DNA of 64,000 bases, taken from Agathobaculum massiliense (GTDB taxonomy: Bacteria > Bacillota > Clostridia > Oscillospirales > Butyricicoccaceae). The stretch lies in NCBI RefSeq assembly GCF_900291975.1, contig NZ_OMPN01000001.1, positions 1-64,000 on the forward strand. The letters are read 5' to 3'. The position numbers and the translations under genes are program-made. Shown here piece by piece: positions 42,302 through 52,218 of this stretch (the first letter of the stretch is position 1; every line of letters begins with the position of its first letter). The notes under the pieces were generated by a model. The model saw only the letters and a program-made list of their open reading frames with translations. It did not search any database and was not told where the DNA came from.

Positions 42302-43720
42302 TTACGCGCGGTGCAAAAGCTTTTTTACGCCGAGAAGCAGCTCCTTGCAGTTGAGCAGGAATACGAAACCGAACAGAAGCAGCTGCCAGACGATCCAGAG
42401 CGGCGGCTCCGTGAGCATGAGCGCGGTCTGGACGGCGAGCAGGAGTACGGTGCCTCCCAGACGCCTGACATTCCAGTGGATCGGCATGAACCGGCGGCTG
42501 TCAATCGCACGATAGAGGAACAGGCCGATATAGCTGACCATGGACGCGGTGGCGGCGCCCATGCCGCCGTACCGCGGGATCAGCAGCACGTTGAGCAGAA
42601 TATTAACGACCGCGGAAAACGCGGTGGAAAGGAAAGAGGGGACCGTGCGTTTTTCCAAAAGATAGACGCTTTTCTGGAAGCTGGAAAGACAGTTGAACCC
42701 CGCGCCGACCGCCAGCAGGGGAATAAACATCCAGCCTATAAAGTAGCTGGGAACAGCGAGGATCATCATAGCCAGCTTGGCGCACATGATGCCGCCCGAA
42801 GCGATAATGAAAACGATTGAACTGTAGGTGTTTCCAACGTTGGAAAAGAAGCGGATCTGCTCCTGACGGGAATTGTCATTGACCATGGAGAGCTGCCAAG
42901 CGTCGACAAATATGGACGCTACCAGCGCGATCAGCGTGGGGACGCGGTAGGCGACCGAGTAGATGCCGCTGACCGCGGTGCTCTGCATGCTGGCCAGAAA
43001 GGTCTGCCCGAAAAAGCCGACAATATAAACAAAAATCGCATCGGGTACAAGGGGCAGGGAATAGGCGAGCATGCCCCGCCAGAGGTGGAAATTGATCTGC
43101 AGCGGCTTGATATATTTCCACAGTCCGGCAATCAGGAACAGGCAGACCGTGGAGAGAGCGTCCGCGCAGATAATGGAAAATACATAGCCGAATATGTTCC
43201 ACTCAAATACCTTCAGGTAGAGGATGTTGAGCAGAATGGTCATCAGCGTGCGGAAGATGCCGTCGACCGCATAGAGGCGGACAAAGCCGAGCGCGCGGAT
43301 GAACTGGCTGCATACATTCTGCGTGCAGGAGGTCAGCACATACAGGTAAATCAGCCATTGGTAATCCAACAGGGAACCGCTTGTGCCGAAAGAGGTTTTA
43401 TAATGAATCAGGCTGAGCGCGGGGTGGAACGGCAGGGAGATCAGGAAGCCGCAGAGTAAGGTAAGCAGCCCGATGGTAAACACCTCGGGCTTGCTCTGCC
43501 TGCGTTCCAGCCCATAGCGGATGACCGCCTGCCCGATGGACAGGGACACGACCGGATAAAGGATGCTTGTGGTTTTGACGATCAGGTCCGCCACGCCCAT
43601 TTCGTCCTGCGTGAGGATACCCGTGTAAAAACGGAGCATCAGAATCACAAGGATTTTGGAACTGAATGTGCCGACCGCAAAAATAAACGTGTTGCTTAAA
43701 AGGCGCTTATACTGATTCAT
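42302..43720 (-). CDS. Polysaccharide/oligosaccharide flippase (Wzx/MVF-like)
   Basis: A 472-residue membrane protein with about 12-14 transmembrane helices. The N-terminus NTFIFAVGTFSSKILVILML is the usual beginning of polysaccharide-biosynthesis flippases of the MOP superfamily, which move lipid-linked saccharides across the membrane. C-terminal helices include SAVVNILLNVLLIPRYGGMG, a typical family segment. The ATG overlaps the PAP2 stop (ATGA), so both are co-transcribed. No glycosyltransferases are adjacent, so the substrate is unknown. Confidence 0.85.
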   Translation of the reverse strand: MNQYKRLLSNTFIFAVGTFSSKILVILMLRFYTGILTQDEMGVADLIVKTTSILYPVVSLSIGQAVIRYGLERRQSKPEVFTIGLLTLLCGFLISLPFHPALSLIHYKTSFGTSGSLLDYQWLIYLYVLTSCTQNVCSQFIRALGFVRLYAVDGIFRTLMTILLNILYLKVFEWNIFGYVFSIICADALSTVCLFLIAGLWKYIKPLQINFHLWRGMLAYSLPLVPDAIFVYIVGFFGQTFLASMQSTAVSGIYSVAYRVPTLIALVASIFVDAWQLSMVNDNSRQEQIRFFSNVGNTYSSIVFIIASGGIMCAKLAMMILAVPSYFIGWMFIPLLAVGAGFNCLSSFQKSVYLLEKRTVPSFLSTAFSAVVNILLNVLLIPRYGGMGAATASMVSYIGLFLYRAIDSRRFMPIHWNVRRLGGTVLLLAVQTALMLTEPPLWIVWQLLLFGFVFLLNCKELLLGVKKLLHRA

Positions 43721-44292
43721 TGGACACCCTTTCTCAGACGAGCGGCATGGATACGGTCAAAAAGACGGTCGACAAGCCACACGGCAAGCAGGCCGCAAAG
43801 GATACCGATCAACAGGCCGGCGAGTACATCGGTCGGATAGTGTACACAGGCGTAAAGACGGGAAAAACCGATCAGCGCAGCGACCACATAAGCGGCAGCG
43901 CCGGCTTTTCGGTGAAAAAAGCAGAGCGCTGTTGCGGCGGCAAACGAGGACAGCGTGTGGCCGGAGGGGAACGACCACTGATCGCCCGGGTCGAGCAGCG
44001 CGGTCAGTTCCGGATGCGTGACAAAGGGACGCGGCCGCATGACCCATTCCTTCAGAAAAACATTGCCCACCAGCAGGCCGATCAACAGGGCCGCGAGCAT
44101 CGCGGCCCCCGCGCGTCGGGTCTTCCTAAAAAAGAGCAGGATGACCGCCAGCGCAATCCACAGTGCGCCGCCGTTGCCCAGGGTGGAGAATACGGTCCAG
44201 ACTGCGTCGGACACACCGCCGCGCCAATGCTGGAAAAGCTGCAGCAGGATTTCATAATCAAACGTATGGACAATATCCCAGAAAACTTCCAC
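43717..44292 (-). CDS. PAP2-family phosphatase
   Basis: A 191-residue membrane phosphatase with five or six helices and the PAP2 motifs KEWVMRPRPF (with K-x6-RP), PSGHT and SRLYACVHYPTDVLAG. These act on lipid phosphates such as undecaprenyl diphosphate or phosphatidylglycerol phosphate. GTG 44292 is chosen because GAGAGGAG lies upstream and the sequence beyond is not membrane-like; ATG at 44508 would overlap the leu promoter. Pairing with a flippase suggests recycling of an undecaprenyl carrier, which is inference. Confidence 0.88.
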   Translation of the reverse strand: MEVFWDIVHTFDYEILLQLFQHWRGGVSDAVWTVFSTLGNGGALWIALAVILLFFRKTRRAGAAMLAALLIGLLVGNVFLKEWVMRPRPFVTHPELTALLDPGDQWSFPSGHTLSSFAAATALCFFHRKAGAAAYVVAALIGFSRLYACVHYPTDVLAGLLIGILCGLLAVWLVDRLFDRIHAARLRKGVQ

Positions 44293-44472
44293 AGCGGAAC
44301 TCCTCTCAGTGGAATTTGCGGCGGAGGGGCGAACACGTGGGTGCTCCCTTCGCCAGATGCAGGTTTTTTGAAAATCGTATTTGCTATACCAGTAACTATA
44401 CCAGATAAAGCGCTGCTTAGCAAGATTTATCAAAATGTAGCGAATGGCACAAAGAAAAATCTGAAAAAGCAC

Positions 44473-44502
44473 TTGACAAAGCCGCAGGGCAGAGAGTAAT
44501 AT
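44473..44502 (+). promoter_or_regulatory. Promoter of the leu operon
   Basis: TTGACA (44473-44478), 18-base spacer, TAATAT (44497-44502), directly upstream of the T-box leader. Confidence 0.75.
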
Positions 44503-44515
44503 AGTCACATAATGA

Positions 44516-44783
44516 AAAAAGTGATGAACGGGTAAAGTAACCGCGTCCCTGTCCGCAGAGAGCTGCCGGCCGGTGTAAGGCAGCGTCAGAAAACGGTGAA
44601 ACTCGCCCGGGAGCTGTCCGCTGAAAGCCTTTGGCCGGTAGGCTGGAACGGAGGCCCTCCGTTACAGGGGCGGCGTATTGTTAGATGCGCGCTGAGTGGT
44701 CGCAGGAATGCGGCAACAAGAGTGGTACCGCGGAGCTTTCGCTTCGTCTCTTAATTTTGGATTAAGGGACGAAGTTTTTTTTG
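44516..44783 (+). ncRNA. Leucine T-box leader with terminator
   Basis: The T-box sequence AAGAGTGGTACCGCGG is at 44718-44733. Upstream is a long Stem I region. A candidate CTC (Leu) specifier is at 44602-44604 in GGTGAAACTCGCCC. Downstream, a 14-bp stem (44742-44755 with 44761-44774) and eight T form the intrinsic terminator. Uncharged tRNA-Leu would stabilise the antiterminator and allow leuA transcription. The leucine assignment rests mainly on the downstream genes. Confidence 0.93.
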
Positions 44784-44822
44784 TCCCTGTACACCCTGAA
44801 ACAAGAAAGTGAGGACAAGAAA

Positions 44823-46331
44823 ATGGGCAGAACAATTCGAATATTTGACACAACACTGCGCGACGGTGAGCAGTCCCCCGGCTGTAGCATGAACCTGAAC
44901 GAAAAGATCGAGGTAGCCAAGCAGCTCGAAATGCTCAAGGTCGATATCATAGAGGCCGGCTTTGCCGCCGCCTCCCCGGGCGACGCGGCCGCGATCGCGG
45001 CGATCGCAGATATCGTTCGCGGCTCAACGATCTGTTCGCTGGCACGCTGCAACGAAAAGGACATCGATGCGGCGTGGAATTCCATCCGCCGCGCAGAGAA
45101 CGCCCGCATCCATACGTTTTTGGCCACCTCTCCGGTGCATATGCAGTATAAGCTTAAAATGACGCCGGACGAAGTGGTGGAATCGGTTGCGCACAATGTT
45201 GCCTATGCGAAAAAATACTGCGACGATATCGAGTTCTCCGCAGAGGACGCCTGCCGCTCGGATCTGGATTTCCTGTGCCGCGTGTTTGAAACCGCAATCA
45301 AGGCAGGAGCGACCACGATTAATATTCCGGATACGGTCGGATATATGATTCCAGAGGAGTATGCGGCGCGGATCCGCTACCTGCGCGAGCATACGCCGGG
45401 CATTGAAAATATTGTACTCTCCTGCCACATGCACAACGATCTGGGTATGGCGGTCGCAAATTCGCTGGCCGGCGTGGAAGCGGGCATCGACCAGATCGAA
45501 TGCACAATCAACGGCATTGGAGAGCGCGCGGGCAACGCTTCCATGGAGGAATGCGTTATGGCGCTCAAAACGCGCGCGGATATTTTCGGCATCGCCTGCA
45601 GCATTGATACGACGCAGATCTACCGCGCCAGTCGCATGATCCAGACCATCACGGGCGTTTCCGTGGCGCCGACCAAGCCGATCGTCGGTGCGAACGCGTT
45701 TGCGCACGAGGCAGGTATCCATCAGCACGGTGTGATGGAAAACAAGGAGACTTACGAAATTATGACGCCGGAGTCGGTCGGCATCCCGAAGAACGCAATC
45801 GTGCTGGGCAAGCATTCCGGCCGCCATGCGTTCGAGGAGCGGCTGCGTGAGCTGGGCTATACGCTGGATCAGGAAAAGCTCAACAAGACGTTTGAAAAGT
45901 TCAAAGCTCTGGCGGACAAGAAAAAGGTCATCAAGGACCGCGACCTGGAAGCGCTGGTCGGCGCGGTGCCGGTTTCCGGTGAGGAGCGTTACACGCTGGA
46001 CCGCTTTGTCATCAACTCGGGCAACACCATCACTTCGACCGCGGTCATCCGCGTCAAGAAGGGCGACGAAACCTTCGAACGCGCGGCCGTGTCGGACGGC
46101 CCGATCAACGCGGCGTTCCGCGCAATCAATAAGATCGTTGACAAGGATGTGGAGCTGGAGGATTACTCGCTGCGCTCCATGACCGATGGTGAGGACGCGC
46201 AGGCGGAAGCGATCGCCAAGATCAGCGTTGACGGGGGAGAGATCGTTACCGGCCGCGGCGTTTCGACCGACGTGATCGAGGCATCTATCAAGGCCTACAT
46301 CAATGGCATCAATAAGTACTTTATCGATTAA
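44823..46331 (+). CDS. leuA: 2-isopropylmalate synthase
   Basis: A 502-residue enzyme condensing acetyl-CoA with 2-ketoisovalerate, the first committed leucine step. It has the TIM-barrel signature [17 protein letters not shown] at the N-terminus, [16 protein letters not shown] with metal-binding His, [13 protein letters not shown], and a C-terminal LeuA regulatory domain (from ~390) for leucine feedback. ATG 44823 follows GTGAGGA; an ATG at 44781 lies in the T-box terminator. First gene of leuACDB. Confidence 0.96.
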   Translation: MGRTIRIFDTTLRDGEQSPGCSMNLNEKIEVAKQLEMLKVDIIEAGFAAASPGDAAAIAAIADIVRGSTICSLARCNEKDIDAAWNSIRRAENARIHTFLATSPVHMQYKLKMTPDEVVESVAHNVAYAKKYCDDIEFSAEDACRSDLDFLCRVFETAIKAGATTINIPDTVGYMIPEEYAARIRYLREHTPGIENIVLSCHMHNDLGMAVANSLAGVEAGIDQIECTINGIGERAGNASMEECVMALKTRADIFGIACSIDTTQIYRASRMIQTITGVSVAPTKPIVGANAFAHEAGIHQHGVMENKETYEIMTPESVGIPKNAIVLGKHSGRHAFEERLRELGYTLDQEKLNKTFEKFKALADKKKVIKDRDLEALVGAVPVSGEERYTLDRFVINSGNTITSTAVIRVKKGDETFERAAVSDGPINAAFRAINKIVDKDVELEDYSLRSMTDGEDAQAEAIAKISVDGGEIVTGRGVSTDVIEASIKAYINGINKYFID

Positions 46332-46351
46332 AACAGGGGGGAAGCACTGTT

Positions 46352-47614
46352 ATGGGCATGACGATGACACAGAAAATACTCGCAAAGCATGCGGGGCTGG
46401 AAAGCGTGGGAGCCGGGCAGTTGATCGAGGCGAACGTTGACCTGACGCTTGCCAACGATATCACCGGTCCGGTCGCGATCCGTGAAATGGAGAAAGCCGG
46501 CTTTGACAAGGTGTTTGACCGCACCAGGATCGCGCTGGTGATGGACCACTTCGTGCCGAATAAGGATATCAAGTCCGCGGAGCAATGCCTGGAATGCCGA
46601 GAGTTTGCCAAAAAACATCAGATTGTCAACTTCTATGACGTGGGCGCGATGGGCATTGAGCATGCGCTGTTGCCGGAAAAAGGGCTCACCGCCCCGGGCG
46701 AGCTGATTATCGGCGCGGACAGCCACACCTGCACTTATGGCGCGCTGGGCGCGTTCTCGACCGGCGTGGGTTCGACCGACCTTGCCGCCGGCATGGCGAC
46801 GGGCAAGGCTTGGTTCAAGGTGCCGGGCGCGATCCGGTTTGTACTCAAGGGCAAGCTTAGCCCGTGGGTGTCCGGCAAGGACGTGATCCTGCACATCATC
46901 GGCCAGATCGGCGTGGATGGCGCGCTGTATCAGTCCATGGAGTTCGTGGGCGAGGGCGTGGCCTCCTTATCCATGGACGACCGCTTCACCATCTGCAATA
47001 TGGCGATCGAGGCGGGTGCGAAGAACGGAATCTTCCCCGTGGATGAAAAGACCATGGCGTACATCCAGGGGCGCGTGGACCGTGAGGTCACGGTGTTCGA
47101 GGCTGATCCGGACGCGGTATATGAGAGGGAGATCGAGATCGACCTGTCTGCCCTCAAGCCCACGGTCGCGTGTCCGCACCTGCCCGAGAACACCAAGACC
47201 ATCAACGAACTGGGTCATATCGAGGTGCAGCAGTCGGTCATCGGCTCGTGTACCAACGGCCGCATCGACGATATGCGCGCCGCAGCAGCCATTCTCAAGG
47301 GCCGCAAGGTGCATCCGAGCGTGCGTACCATCGTCATCCCTGCCACACAGGAGGTTTATCTCCAGTGCATCGAGGAGGGGCTGACCAAAATCTTCATCCA
47401 GGCGGGCGCAATCGTTTCCACCCCGACCTGCGGCCCATGCTTGGGCGGCCATATGGGCATCCTGGCGCACGGCGAACGGTCGGTTTCGACCACCAACCGC
47501 AATTTCGTCGGCCGCATGGGACATATCACTTCGGAGATCTATCTGGCAAGTCCGGCCGTTGCGGCGGCGAGTGCGGTCGCAGGCTATATTTGCGCGCCCG
47601 ACGAACTGAAGTAA
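46352..47614 (+). CDS. leuC: 3-isopropylmalate dehydratase large subunit
   Basis: A 420-residue aconitase-family subunit that isomerises 2- to 3-isopropylmalate with LeuD. It has [36 protein letters not shown] and [14 protein letters not shown], providing the three cysteines for the [4Fe-4S] cluster. The short length matches the HacA/LeuC2 type of anaerobes and archaea rather than the ~470-residue E. coli form. It is 20 bp after leuA with SD GGGGG. Confidence 0.95.
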   Translation: MGMTMTQKILAKHAGLESVGAGQLIEANVDLTLANDITGPVAIREMEKAGFDKVFDRTRIALVMDHFVPNKDIKSAEQCLECREFAKKHQIVNFYDVGAMGIEHALLPEKGLTAPGELIIGADSHTCTYGALGAFSTGVGSTDLAAGMATGKAWFKVPGAIRFVLKGKLSPWVSGKDVILHIIGQIGVDGALYQSMEFVGEGVASLSMDDRFTICNMAIEAGAKNGIFPVDEKTMAYIQGRVDREVTVFEADPDAVYEREIEIDLSALKPTVACPHLPENTKTINELGHIEVQQSVIGSCTNGRIDDMRAAAAILKGRKVHPSVRTIVIPATQEVYLQCIEEGLTKIFIQAGAIVSTPTCGPCLGGHMGILAHGERSVSTTNRNFVGRMGHITSEIYLASPAVAAASAVAGYICAPDELK

Positions 47615-47630
47615 GGGAGGAAACAATACC

Positions 47631-48122
47631 ATGAATGCAAAAGGCAGAGTTTTCAAATATGGGGATAACGTCGATACCGACGTCATCATCCCCGCGCGCT
47701 ACCTGAACATCGCGGACGCCAAGGAGCTGGCAACTCACGCGATGGAGGATATCGACGCGGATTTCGTCAAAAAGATGCAGCCGGGTGATATCGTCGTGGC
47801 AACGCGCAACTTCGGCTGCGGCTCTTCGCGTGAGCATGCGCCTCTTGTCCTCAAGGAAAACGGCGTGTCCTGCGTGATCGCGGCCTCGTTCGCGCGCATT
47901 TTCTACCGCAACGCCATCAACATCGGCCTTCCCATCCTCGAGTGTGAGGCGGCGGCGAACGGCATCGATGCGGGCGACACGGTTTCGGTCGATTTCGACA
48001 CCGGTGTGATTACCAATGAAACCAAGGGCGAGACCTATCAGGCGGCGGCTTTCCCGCCGTTCATCCAGAGCATCATCCAGGCGGGCGGCCTTTTGAAGTC
48101 GCTCAAAGAGAGAGGGGAGTAA
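47631..48122 (+). CDS. leuD: 3-isopropylmalate dehydratase small subunit
   Basis: A 163-residue swivel domain: [37 protein letters not shown] and [20 protein letters not shown]. It pairs with LeuC. The short form matches the small LeuD type that goes with the LeuC2 class. SD GGAGG, 16 bp after leuC. Confidence 0.95.
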   Translation: MNAKGRVFKYGDNVDTDVIIPARYLNIADAKELATHAMEDIDADFVKKMQPGDIVVATRNFGCGSSREHAPLVLKENGVSCVIAASFARIFYRNAINIGLPILECEAAANGIDAGDTVSVDFDTGVITNETKGETYQAAAFPPFIQSIIQAGGLLKSLKERGE

Positions 48123-48127
48123 GTCCG

Positions 48128-49204
48128 ATGGAATACAATATCGCAGTCGTCAAGGGCGACGGTATTGGTCCGGAGATCGTGACCGAGGCCATGCAGGTGC
48201 CCGACAAGGTGGGCGAGCGGTTCGGCCACACCTTCCACTATCAGGAGGTGCTCGCGGGCGGCTGTTCGATCGACGCGAACGGCATCCCGCTGACTGAGGA
48301 GACCATCGAGATATGCAAAAACGCGGACTCCGTGCTGCTCGGCGCGGTCGGCGGCCCTAAGTGGGACGAGGTACCCTCGGAAAAACGCCCGGAGAAAGCG
48401 CTGCTCGGCCTGCGTTCGGCGCTCGGCCTGTTCGTCAACCTGCGTCCGGCGCAGATGCACAAGGCGCTGTCCGACGCGTGTCCGATCAAGCCCGAGATCA
48501 TCGGCGACGGCTTTGACATCCTGGTCTGCCGCGAGCTGACCGGCGACGTATACTTCGGCCGGCATTACCGCCGCGAGAGCGACAAGGGCTGGGGCGAGAC
48601 CGGCGCGGATGATATGAACTACTCGGTCTACGAGGTCGAGCGCATCGGCCGCCGCGCGTTCGAGATGGCGATGAAGCGGAATAAGAAGGTCTGCTCGGTC
48701 GATAAGGCGAACGTGCTCGAAACCAGCCGCGTCTGGCGCGAAACCATGCACCGCATCAAGGACGAGTACCCCGAGGTAGCATATTCGGATATGTATGTGG
48801 ACAACTGCGCGATGCAGCTTGTCCGCAATCCCAGCCAGTTCGACGTGATCGTGACCGGCAACCTGTTCGGCGATATCCTGTCGGACGAGGCATCCATGAT
48901 CACCGGCTCGATCGGCATGCTGCCCTCCGCCTCGATGAACGAGAGCGGCAAGGGCATGTACGAGCCGATTCACGGCTCCGCGCCGGATATCGCCGGCAAA
49001 GGCATCGCCAACCCGATCGCGACCATCCTGTCCTGTGCGATGATGCTGCGCTACTCTTTCGGCCTCATGGCCGAGGCGGACGCGGTTGAGAACGCGGTCG
49101 AGGCCGTGCTGGACGCGGGCCATCGCACAGCGGATATCGCCGCGCCGGGGGAAAAAGCGCTCTCTACCAGCGAGATGGGGGCGCTCATCCGCGCACAACT
49201 TTGA
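48128..49204 (+). CDS. leuB: 3-isopropylmalate dehydrogenase
   Basis: A 358-residue NAD-dependent beta-decarboxylating dehydrogenase. It has VVKGDGIGPEIVTEAM at the N-terminus, substrate-binding LRSALGLFVNLRP, RELTGDVYFG, the metal-site GNLFGDILSDEASMI, and the NAD-binding region GSAPDIAGKGIANP. Five bases after leuD. A terminator follows directly. It makes 2-ketoisocaproate, completing the pathway except for the final transaminase. Confidence 0.96.
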   Translation: MEYNIAVVKGDGIGPEIVTEAMQVPDKVGERFGHTFHYQEVLAGGCSIDANGIPLTEETIEICKNADSVLLGAVGGPKWDEVPSEKRPEKALLGLRSALGLFVNLRPAQMHKALSDACPIKPEIIGDGFDILVCRELTGDVYFGRHYRRESDKGWGETGADDMNYSVYEVERIGRRAFEMAMKRNKKVCSVDKANVLETSRVWRETMHRIKDEYPEVAYSDMYVDNCAMQLVRNPSQFDVIVTGNLFGDILSDEASMITGSIGMLPSASMNESGKGMYEPIHGSAPDIAGKGIANPIATILSCAMMLRYSFGLMAEADAVENAVEAVLDAGHRTADIAAPGEKALSTSEMGALIRAQL

Positions 49205-49217
49205 TTGTTGACAGAGA

Positions 49218-49251
49218 GGAACGCCGGCCGTGGGCCGGCGTTCCTTTTTTT
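49218..49251 (+). terminator. Terminator of the leu operon
   Basis: A perfect 12-bp GC-rich stem (49218-49229 with 49233-49244, loop of three) is followed by seven T. Confidence 0.92.
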
Positions 49252-49282
49252 CGCTTCCTTTCATAAAATGGATGGGAGGTGA

Positions 49283-49603
49283 ATGAATTTGGAGCAGGTT
49301 TCGCAATATATCAAGGCGGATTATGCCATTCTGGTGGCAGTCCTGTATTGCTTGGGGCGCGCTTTCAAGGCAATCAGAAAATTCCCCAATCAATTTATTC
49401 CACTTGCCCTTACCGGCTGCGGCGTCATGCTGGCCTGTCTGTCGGCTGTTTCCCGCTACGGGGAGTATGCAAACTGGGCAGCCGCTCTGTTCGATGGTAT
49501 GGTGCAGGGAATCCTCTGCACCGGAATGTCCGTTTACCTCAATGAAGTGATCTCGCACTGCGGCCTAGGCGGCTGTTCGTGCCGGAAAGACAAAAAAGAT
49601 TGA
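49283..49603 (+). CDS. Holin-like small membrane protein (phage holin 5_2-like)
   Basis: A 106-residue protein with three hydrophobic helices: YAILVAVLYCLGRAFKAIRK, FIPLALTGCGVMLACLSAVS and ALFDGMVQGILCTGMSVYLN. It ends in a Cys-rich, basic tail (CGLGGCSCRKDKKD). This resembles the Hol44 / holin superfamily V pattern. No endolysin or other phage gene is adjacent, so it is either a phage relic or a domesticated membrane protein. ATG 49283 is very close to GGAGGT; TTG 49289 has better spacing. It has its own terminator. Confidence 0.6.
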   Translation: MNLEQVSQYIKADYAILVAVLYCLGRAFKAIRKFPNQFIPLALTGCGVMLACLSAVSRYGEYANWAAALFDGMVQGILCTGMSVYLNEVISHCGLGGCSCRKDKKD

Positions 49604-49612
49604 AAAACACCA

Positions 49613-49639
49613 AAAGTCAGGCGCTTTGCCTGGCTTTTT
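49613..49639 (+). terminator. Terminator after holin-like gene
   Basis: AAAGTCAGGC (49613-49622) pairs with GCCTGGCTTT (49628-49637) with one wobble, followed by T. Confidence 0.8.
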
Positions 49640-49680
49640 ACATCAATTTTCCGAATCATCCAGTTTTATACCTTGCAGGC

Positions 49681-49709
49681 TTGAGATTTTGAAACAACTG
49701 CGCTATAAT
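49681..49709 (+). promoter_or_regulatory. Promoter of the wecG/tagA-like gene
   Basis: TTGAGA (49681-49686), 17-base spacer, TATAAT (49704-49709). The next genes (to about 57.4 kb) are all rightward with small gaps or overlaps, so this promoter may serve many of them. Confidence 0.7.
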
Positions 49710-49768
49710 AAAATAGATTTGGAATGTGTATTATGCAGCAATGATGTGAAAATATGGGAGACAAAGAG

Positions 49769-50506
49769 ATGAAAACCGCTTCAATTCTGGGCGTGCATTT
49801 TCATGCCGTAACGTTGCAGCAGGCGGTGGAGTTGGCCATGAGCCGGATCCGCGCGCGGCAAAAGGGGTATGTGGTGACGCCAAATCCGGAAATAGTGGAT
49901 CTTTGCCGAAAGGACAGCGATTTTATGAGGGTGGTGAATCATGCCGCCCTGATATTGCCGGATGGCATCGGCATCATCTATGCCGCAAAAATCCTGGGCG
50001 AGGAGCTGTGCGGCAAGGTCGCCGGCATAGATTTTGCCGAAAGCCTTGCCGCTGCCATGGCAAAGGAAGGAATGCGCCTTTACCTGCTCGGCGCAAAGCC
50101 GGGCGTGGCAGAAAAGGCGGGCAGAAACCTCTGCGTAAAATACCCCGGGCTGGTCCTTGCAGGAACGCACGACGGCTATTTTTCCGATGAACAGGAAGCG
50201 GTCGAGGCCATCAATGCCTGTGGCGGCGCGGACGCTGTGTTCGTATGCCTGGGGGCGCCGAAGCAGGAGAAGTTCATTTCCGCGCATATCGACGAAATCC
50301 ATGCCACTCTGTACTGCGGCTTGGGCGGCTCGCTCGATGTTTTCGCAGGCGAAGCAAAGCGCGCGCCGGATATTTTTATCCGGCTGGGGCTGGAATGGTT
50401 TTACCGCCTGCTCAAGCAGCCCAGCCGGATCGGCCGTATGATGAAGCTGCCCAAATTCCTGCTTATCGTGTTTCGGGAGCGCCTTTTGGGACGGAAAGGA
50501 AAATAA
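49769..50506 (+). CDS. WecG/TagA/CpsF-family glycosyltransferase (GT26)
   Basis: A 245-residue glycosyltransferase that probably transfers N-acetylmannosamine or a related sugar onto undecaprenyl-PP-GlcNAc. Signature parts: GYVVTPNPEIVDLCRKD, ALILPDGIGIIYAAKILG, YLLGAKPGVAEKAG, VFVCLGAPKQEKFI and GLGGSLDVFAGEAKRAP. ATG 49769 is preferred to ATG 49754 because GGGAG lies at the right distance. The WecA/TagO-like and WecB genes at 60-62 kb could supply its acceptor and the UDP-ManNAc donor. Confidence 0.93.
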   Translation: MKTASILGVHFHAVTLQQAVELAMSRIRARQKGYVVTPNPEIVDLCRKDSDFMRVVNHAALILPDGIGIIYAAKILGEELCGKVAGIDFAESLAAAMAKEGMRLYLLGAKPGVAEKAGRNLCVKYPGLVLAGTHDGYFSDEQEAVEAINACGGADAVFVCLGAPKQEKFISAHIDEIHATLYCGLGGSLDVFAGEAKRAPDIFIRLGLEWFYRLLKQPSRIGRMMKLPKFLLIVFRERLLGRKGK

Positions 50507-50509
50507 AAA

Positions 50510-51286
50510 ATGAAAGTGAAACTGTTGGCGCACACGCCCGAACCGGAAAAGCTGGTGGCGGCGGCGGCCAAGAACTGCTATTCCTTCACAGATGTCGACA
50601 GCGTGCTGGACGGATTGACAGAGGAAAAAACCCAAAGTTTTGTCCATATGCTTTCAGAGATCGGGCATGAAAGCCCGATCGAGCATGTGTCGTTTACATT
50701 TGCGATCGAGGGCGTGTCGCGTTCGCTGCTCGCGCAGATCACGCGGCACCGCATGGCCTCGTTTTCCGTACAGTCCCAGCGGTATGTGAGGGAACGCGGG
50801 TTTGAGTATGTCGTGCCGCCGGAGATCGATAAAATCCCAGCGGCGCGGGAACAATTTATTCGGGCGATGGAGGATGACCAGCGCACCTACGAGGCGCTGA
50901 CCGCCGCGCTGATGGAGGGCTACGTTGAGGAGCTGCTCGCGCAGGGCGTTCCGGAGAAGCAGGCGCGCAGCCAGGCGGAAAAGCACGCGATCGAGGACGC
51001 TCGATATGTGCTGCCGAATGCCTGTGCTACCCGCATTGTGATGACTGCCAATGCACGCAGCCTGAAAAACTTTTTTAAGCTGCGCTGCTGCAACCGCGCG
51101 CAGTGGGAGATCCGCGCGCTTGCAGAGGAAATGTACCGCGTGGTATACGCGGTCGCGCCGACGCTGTTCGCGCACTGCGGGCCTGCGTGCGTGGACGGCG
51201 CCTGCACCGAGGGTAAAATGTCCTGCGGGAAGGCGGGTGCAGTACGCGCATATTATCAAAAGCTGCGAGAGACAGCGGGACAATAA
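50510..51286 (+). CDS. thyX: Flavin-dependent thymidylate synthase
   Basis: A 258-residue FAD enzyme making dTMP from dUMP with methylene-THF and NAD(P)H. The ThyX motif RHR-x7-S is present as RHRMASFSVQS (Arg79-Ser89). The substrate-binding segment NARSLKNFFKLRCCNRAQWE is also conserved. The C-terminal tail has several cysteines (CGPACVDGACTEGKMSCGKA), as in Clostridia ThyX. It starts three bases after the glycosyltransferase gene. Confidence 0.96.
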   Translation: MKVKLLAHTPEPEKLVAAAAKNCYSFTDVDSVLDGLTEEKTQSFVHMLSEIGHESPIEHVSFTFAIEGVSRSLLAQITRHRMASFSVQSQRYVRERGFEYVVPPEIDKIPAAREQFIRAMEDDQRTYEALTAALMEGYVEELLAQGVPEKQARSQAEKHAIEDARYVLPNACATRIVMTANARSLKNFFKLRCCNRAQWEIRALAEEMYRVVYAVAPTLFAHCGPACVDGACTEGKMSCGKAGAVRAYYQKLRETAGQ

Positions 51287-51303
51287 GGAAAAGGATATTT
51301 TTT

Positions 51304-52218
51304 ATGTTACCATTTTGCGAAATCACACTGAAGGACAAGCGGGCGGTCGAGGCTTGCGGCGCCCATTACAATTACCATCTGTGCGAGCGTTGCTTTGTCG
51401 ACCTGTTTATGTGGCGTAGTCATTATGGCACGCAGATCTGCTTCCGCGACGGTTTTTTGCTGGTCAAGATGACGCCGCTTGACGGCGGGCATGACTGTTA
51501 CTTGGCGCCGATTGGAGAGGGAGATCTGGGCGGCGCGCTAGACGCGCTGGAAGCCGACGCCGCGGAGCGGGGAATCCCGTTCCAGCTGGTATCCATAGCG
51601 GAGCCTATGATCGAACGGATCGAAGCTGTCCGGCCGGAAAAGTATTTTTTCTCCCACGATAATGAGGATGGGGATGACTACATTTACCTTGCAGAAAAGC
51701 TGCGCACCCTGTCCGGAAAAAAGCTGCAGTCCAAGCGCAATCTGGTCAACCGGTTTAAAACCGCGTATGAGGGCAGATGGAGCTATGAGGATATGACGCC
51801 GGAAAACGTCAAGGATGCGTTTGGATACCATATCCGTTGGTGCAATCAGAACGGCTGTGCGCAGAATCGGGACTTTCAGGGGGAAACCTGCGCGATTGTG
51901 CAGGCGCTGCACAACTTCTCCGCGCTTGCGCTCAAAGGCGGGCTGCTGCGTCTGGATGGCGAAGTGATCGCTTTCACGTTTGGATGCCGGGCAACGCCGG
52001 ATATGTATGTGGTACAGATCGAAAAGGCCGACCATACGATTCCGGGCGCTTACCAAATGATCAACCAGCAGTTCGTTTTGCGGAACTGCGATGATGTGGA
52101 ATACGTCAACAGAGAGGAAGACCTCGGTATAGAGGGGCTTCGGAAAGCCAAAAAATCCTATTATCCGGTGATGCGCGGCGTGAAATACACGGCCGTGCCA
52201 AAGGAGCGTGCGGAATGA
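51304..52218 (+). CDS. DUF2156 protein (MprF C-terminal-like / GNAT-fold)
   Basis: A 304-residue protein of the DUF2156 family: NYHLCERCFVDLFMWRSHYG, LSGKKLQSKRNLVNRFKTAY and GEVIAFTFGCRATPDMYVVQ. This resembles the catalytic half of aminoacyl-phosphatidylglycerol synthases but lacks the membrane part. The substrate is unknown. Its stop overlaps the start of a GNAT acetyltransferase, a recurrent pair in Clostridia. Confidence 0.85.
   Translation: MLPFCEITLKDKRAVEACGAHYNYHLCERCFVDLFMWRSHYGTQICFRDGFLLVKMTPLDGGHDCYLAPIGEGDLGGALDALEADAAERGIPFQLVSIAEPMIERIEAVRPEKYFFSHDNEDGDDYIYLAEKLRTLSGKKLQSKRNLVNRFKTAYEGRWSYEDMTPENVKDAFGYHIRWCNQNGCAQNRDFQGETCAIVQALHNFSALALKGGLLRLDGEVIAFTFGCRATPDMYVVQIEKADHTIPGAYQMINQQFVLRNCDDVEYVNREEDLGIEGLRKAKKSYYPVMRGVKYTAVPKERAE

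Noticed and set aside
43720-44499. 259-residue rightward frame opposite the PAP2 gene
   Set aside because: PAP2 motifs lie on the minus strand; the opposite frame is low-complexity and reaches into the leu promoter.
48038-49558. 506-residue leftward open frame opposite leuB
   Set aside because: It lies antisense to a clear leuB and crosses the leu terminator. It has no domain; G/C-rich codon bias of leuB opens the opposite frame.
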